64,000 nucleotides of DNA from Arthrobacter sp. ISL-72 (lineage in GTDB: Bacteria > Actinomycetota > Actinomycetes > Actinomycetales > Micrococcaceae): NCBI RefSeq assembly GCF_018613755.1, contig NZ_JAGGPP010000008.1, positions 434,001-498,000 on the forward strand. The letters are read 5' to 3'. A program made the position numbers and the translations under genes. Each line of letters starts with the position of its first letter. Within the stretch, counting starts at the first letter, position 1. Under the pieces are notes generated by a model that made no database searches, was not told the DNA's origin, and saw only the letters and a list, made by a program, of their open reading frames with translations. Below are positions 61,684 to 64,000 of this stretch, in pieces.

Positions 61684-61714
61684 TAGTGCCGTAGTGCTAG
61701 TTGGTGCCGTCGGG

Positions 61715-63937
61715 CTACTTGGCCAGTCCGGCCAGCACTTCCGTGAACTTAGCGGACGGACGCATCACCGCGGCAACCTTGGTGACGTCGGGGTGGTAGT
61801 AACCGCCGATGTCCACCGGGGAGCCCTGCACTGCGAGCAGCTCGGCAACAATGGTGTCCTCGTTGGAGGTCAGGGCGTCCGCGACGGCAGCAAAGTCGGC
61901 GGCCAGCTCGGCGTCGTCGGTCTGCTTGGCCAGCTCCTGCGCCCAGTAGGTGGCGAGGTAGAAGTGGCTGCCGCGGTTGTCGAGTTCACCGACGCTGCGG
62001 CGCGGGGACTTGTTCTCGAGCAGGAAGGTGCCGGTGGCCCGGTCCAGGGTGTCGGCGAGAACCTGCGCACGCTTGTTGCCCGTGGTGGTCGCCAGGTGCT
62101 CGAAGCTGACGGCGAGGGCCAGGAACTCACCCAGGCTGTCCCAGCGTAGGTGGTTTTCCTTCAGCAGCTGCTGGACGTGCTTCGGCGCGGAACCGCCTGC
62201 ACCGGTCTCGAAGAGTCCGCCGCCGTTGATCAGCGGGACCACGGAGAGCATCTTGGCGCTGGTGCCCAGTTCCAGGATCGGGAAAAGGTCCGTGAGGTAG
62301 TCGCGGAGCACGTTGCCGGTGACGGAGATGGTGTCCTCGCCCATTCGGACGCGCTCGAGCGTGAAGGCCGTGGCCTTGACCGGGGACATGATTTCGATCT
62401 GCAGGCCCTCGGTGTCGTGCTCCTTGAGGTATTCCTTGACCTTGGCGATCAGGTTGGCGTCGTGGGCGCGCTCCTCGTCCAGCCAGAAGACGGCGGGGGT
62501 TTCGGAGGCACGGGCGCGGGTCACGGCCAGCTTCACCCAGTCGCGGATCGGGACGTCCTTGGCCTGGCAGGCACGCCAGATGTCGCCGGGGAAGACCTGG
62601 TGTTCGATCAGGACGGTGCCCTTGCTGTCCAGGAGCTGGACGGTGCCGGCGGACTGGATCTCGAAAGTCTTGTCATGGCTGCCGTATTCCTCCGCGGCCT
62701 GGGCCATGAGGCCCACGTTGGGAACGGTGCCCATGGTGGTGGGATCATAGGCGCCGTTGGCACGGCAGTCGTCGATGACAACCTGGTAGATGCCGGCGTA
62801 GCTGCTGTCCGGAAGGACTGCGAGGGTGTCGGCTTCCTTGCCGTCCGGGCCCCACATGTGGCCGGAGGACCGGATCATGGCAGGCATGGACGCGTCCACG
62901 ATGACGTCGCTGGGAACGTGCAGGTTGGTGATGCCCTTGTCGGAGTCCACCATGGCCAGTGCGGGGCCCTCTTCCAGGCCCTTCTTGATGGCAGCCTGGA
63001 CGCCTTCGCGGACCTCCTCGGGAAGCTCTTCGAGTCCGCCGACGATGGAGGCGAGGCCGTTGTTGGGGCTCAGCCCGGCCGCCGCGAGCTGCTCGCCATA
63101 GGTGTCGAACAGTTCGGCGAAGTAGGCCTTGACCACGTGGCCGAAGATGATGGGGTCGGAAACCTTCATCATGGTGGCCTTCAGGTGCGCGGAGAAAAGC
63201 ACGCCTTCTTCCTTGGCGCGCGCAACCTGGGCTGCCAGGAATTCGTCCAGGGCGGCGGCGCGCATCACGGTGCCGTCAACAACTTCGCCGGCGAGAACGG
63301 GGAAGCCGCGCTTCAGGACCTTGACGGTGCCGTCTTCCTTGACCAGCTGGATCTTGAGGGTGTCATCGGCTTCGATGACCACGGACTTTTCGTTGGAGCG
63401 GAAGTCGTCGGCGCCCATGGTGGCCACGTTGGTCTTGGACTCCGGCGTCCAGGCGCCCATGGAGTGCGGGTTCTGGCGGGCGTAGTTCTTGACGGACAGC
63501 GGCGCGCGGCGGTCCGAGTTGCCTTCGCGCAGGACGGGGTTGACAGCCGATCCCTTGATCTTGTCGTAGCGCGAGCGGATGTCCGTCTCGGTGTCGGAGG
63601 AGGGGTTGTCCGGGTAATCCGGCAGGTCGTAGCCCTGGCCCTGAAGCTCGGCGATGGCTGCTTTCAGCTGCGGAATGGACGCGCTGATGTTGGGCAGCTT
63701 GATGATGTTGGCTTCCGGCTTCTTTGCCAGGTCACCCAGTTCGGCGAGGGCATCGGTGATCCGCTGTTCTTCAGTGAGGTAGTCGCCGAAAACGGAGATG
63801 ATGCGGCCAGAGAGGGAGATGTCGCGGGTCTCCACTTCCACACCGGCAGTCGACGCGTAGGCCTCGACGATCGGCAAAAACGAGTAGGTGGCCAGCATGG
63901 GCGCTTCGTCAGTGTGGGTATAGATAATCTTGGCCAT
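61715..63937 (-). CDS. icd: NADP-dependent isocitrate dehydrogenase, monomeric type
   Basis: Decarboxylates isocitrate to 2-oxoglutarate with NADP in the TCA cycle. The 740-residue length and the N-terminus [20 protein letters not shown] are those of the monomeric class. Visible elements: [52 protein letters not shown] and the C-terminal EVLAGLAK. The gene is complete. On the minus strand, AGGAG lies upstream of the ATG and TTGAAC about 55 bases upstream may be the -35, although no convincing -10 is seen. It lies at the right edge and convergent to the SRPBCC gene. Confidence 0.96.
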   Translation of the reverse strand: MAKIIYTHTDEAPMLATYSFLPIVEAYASTAGVEVETRDISLSGRIISVFGDYLTEEQRITDALAELGDLAKKPEANIIKLPNISASIPQLKAAIAELQGQGYDLPDYPDNPSSDTETDIRSRYDKIKGSAVNPVLREGNSDRRAPLSVKNYARQNPHSMGAWTPESKTNVATMGADDFRSNEKSVVIEADDTLKIQLVKEDGTVKVLKRGFPVLAGEVVDGTVMRAAALDEFLAAQVARAKEEGVLFSAHLKATMMKVSDPIIFGHVVKAYFAELFDTYGEQLAAAGLSPNNGLASIVGGLEELPEEVREGVQAAIKKGLEEGPALAMVDSDKGITNLHVPSDVIVDASMPAMIRSSGHMWGPDGKEADTLAVLPDSSYAGIYQVVIDDCRANGAYDPTTMGTVPNVGLMAQAAEEYGSHDKTFEIQSAGTVQLLDSKGTVLIEHQVFPGDIWRACQAKDVPIRDWVKLAVTRARASETPAVFWLDEERAHDANLIAKVKEYLKEHDTEGLQIEIMSPVKATAFTLERVRMGEDTISVTGNVLRDYLTDLFPILELGTSAKMLSVVPLINGGGLFETGAGGSAPKHVQQLLKENHLRWDSLGEFLALAVSFEHLATTTGNKRAQVLADTLDRATGTFLLENKSPRRSVGELDNRGSHFYLATYWAQELAKQTDDAELAADFAAVADALTSNEDTIVAELLAVQGSPVDIGGYYHPDVTKVAAVMRPSAKFTEVLAGLAK

Positions 63938-64000
63938 TGCTTGGGCGTCTCCTGAAGGTATACATACATCTGGAACTCTGGCGTTCGTTCAACATACTTA

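Noticed and set aside
62150..63955. 601-codon plus-strand frame opposite icd
   Set aside because: Antisense shadow of a well-supported isocitrate dehydrogenase; Asp/Gly/His-rich composition mirrors the codon use of icd.

Overview
The window is about 64 kb of GC-rich, gene-dense DNA from an actinobacterium, most likely a Micrococcaceae member of the Arthrobacter/Pseudarthrobacter group. The evidence is the frequent GTG and TTG starts, the 4-bp ATGA/GTGA gene overlaps, a monomeric NADP-isocitrate dehydrogenase, sdhCDAB order, an LAxTG surface protein and short promoter-to-start distances typical of leaderless genes. I assign no species. No tRNA, rRNA, CRISPR array, transposase or phage gene was seen; this reads as ordinary chromosome with a few accessory patches.

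Layout. 1-10.75 kb (all minus strand) is a nucleoside salvage block: a BMP-type nucleoside ABC importer (lipoprotein, double ATPase, two permeases), cytidine deaminase and thymidine phosphorylase in one overlapping operon, then two DedA membrane proteins, adenosine deaminase and an edge-truncated MazG. 11-13 kb is an organic-peroxide unit, ohrR-ohr-quinone oxidoreductase, with a clear OhrR operator, followed by a striking 56-bp perfect palindrome made of repeated modules. 13-15.6 kb holds an M20 amidohydrolase and mannose-1-phosphate guanylyltransferase. 15.7-19.5 kb is sdhCDAB with its promoter and terminator.

19.5-24.6 kb holds housekeeping genes (hydrolase, YihY, 2H phosphoesterase, trpS, xth, a membrane protein). 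24.7-29.7 kb has a DrrAB-like drug-type ABC exporter, a SHOCT protein and a NarL-type two-component system. 29.7-33.1 kb is a one-carbon divergon: folD and glyA on the minus strand behind a ZTP riboswitch, and purU on the plus strand. 33.1-35.1 kb has a methyltransferase, a DUF2231 protein and a gamma carbonic anhydrase. 35.2-42.2 kb is an amine/amino-acid module (amine oxidase, APC permease, alanine racemase, PucR regulator, nitrilase-type hydrolase).

42.3-43.8 kb is a secreted deacetylase with five tandem repeats. 43.9-49.3 kb is a ROK-regulated multiple-monosaccharide importer. 49.3-55.1 kb is a metal/efflux patch (CsoR-type operator, CPH copper ATPase, small His-rich protein, DUF305 lipoprotein, MacB-type ABC pair). 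55.3-61.6 kb is a surface/signalling patch: an oxidoreductase, a secreted Pro/Ala-rich protein, a repeat-rich LAxTG protein, a Ser/Thr kinase coupled to a lipoprotein, and an SRPBCC protein. The window ends with icd on the minus strand.

The most distinctive non-coding signals are the ZTP riboswitch before glyA, the copper operator sitting exactly in a promoter spacer, paired ROK operators, the OhrR box, and the palindromic repeat cluster at 12995-13113.
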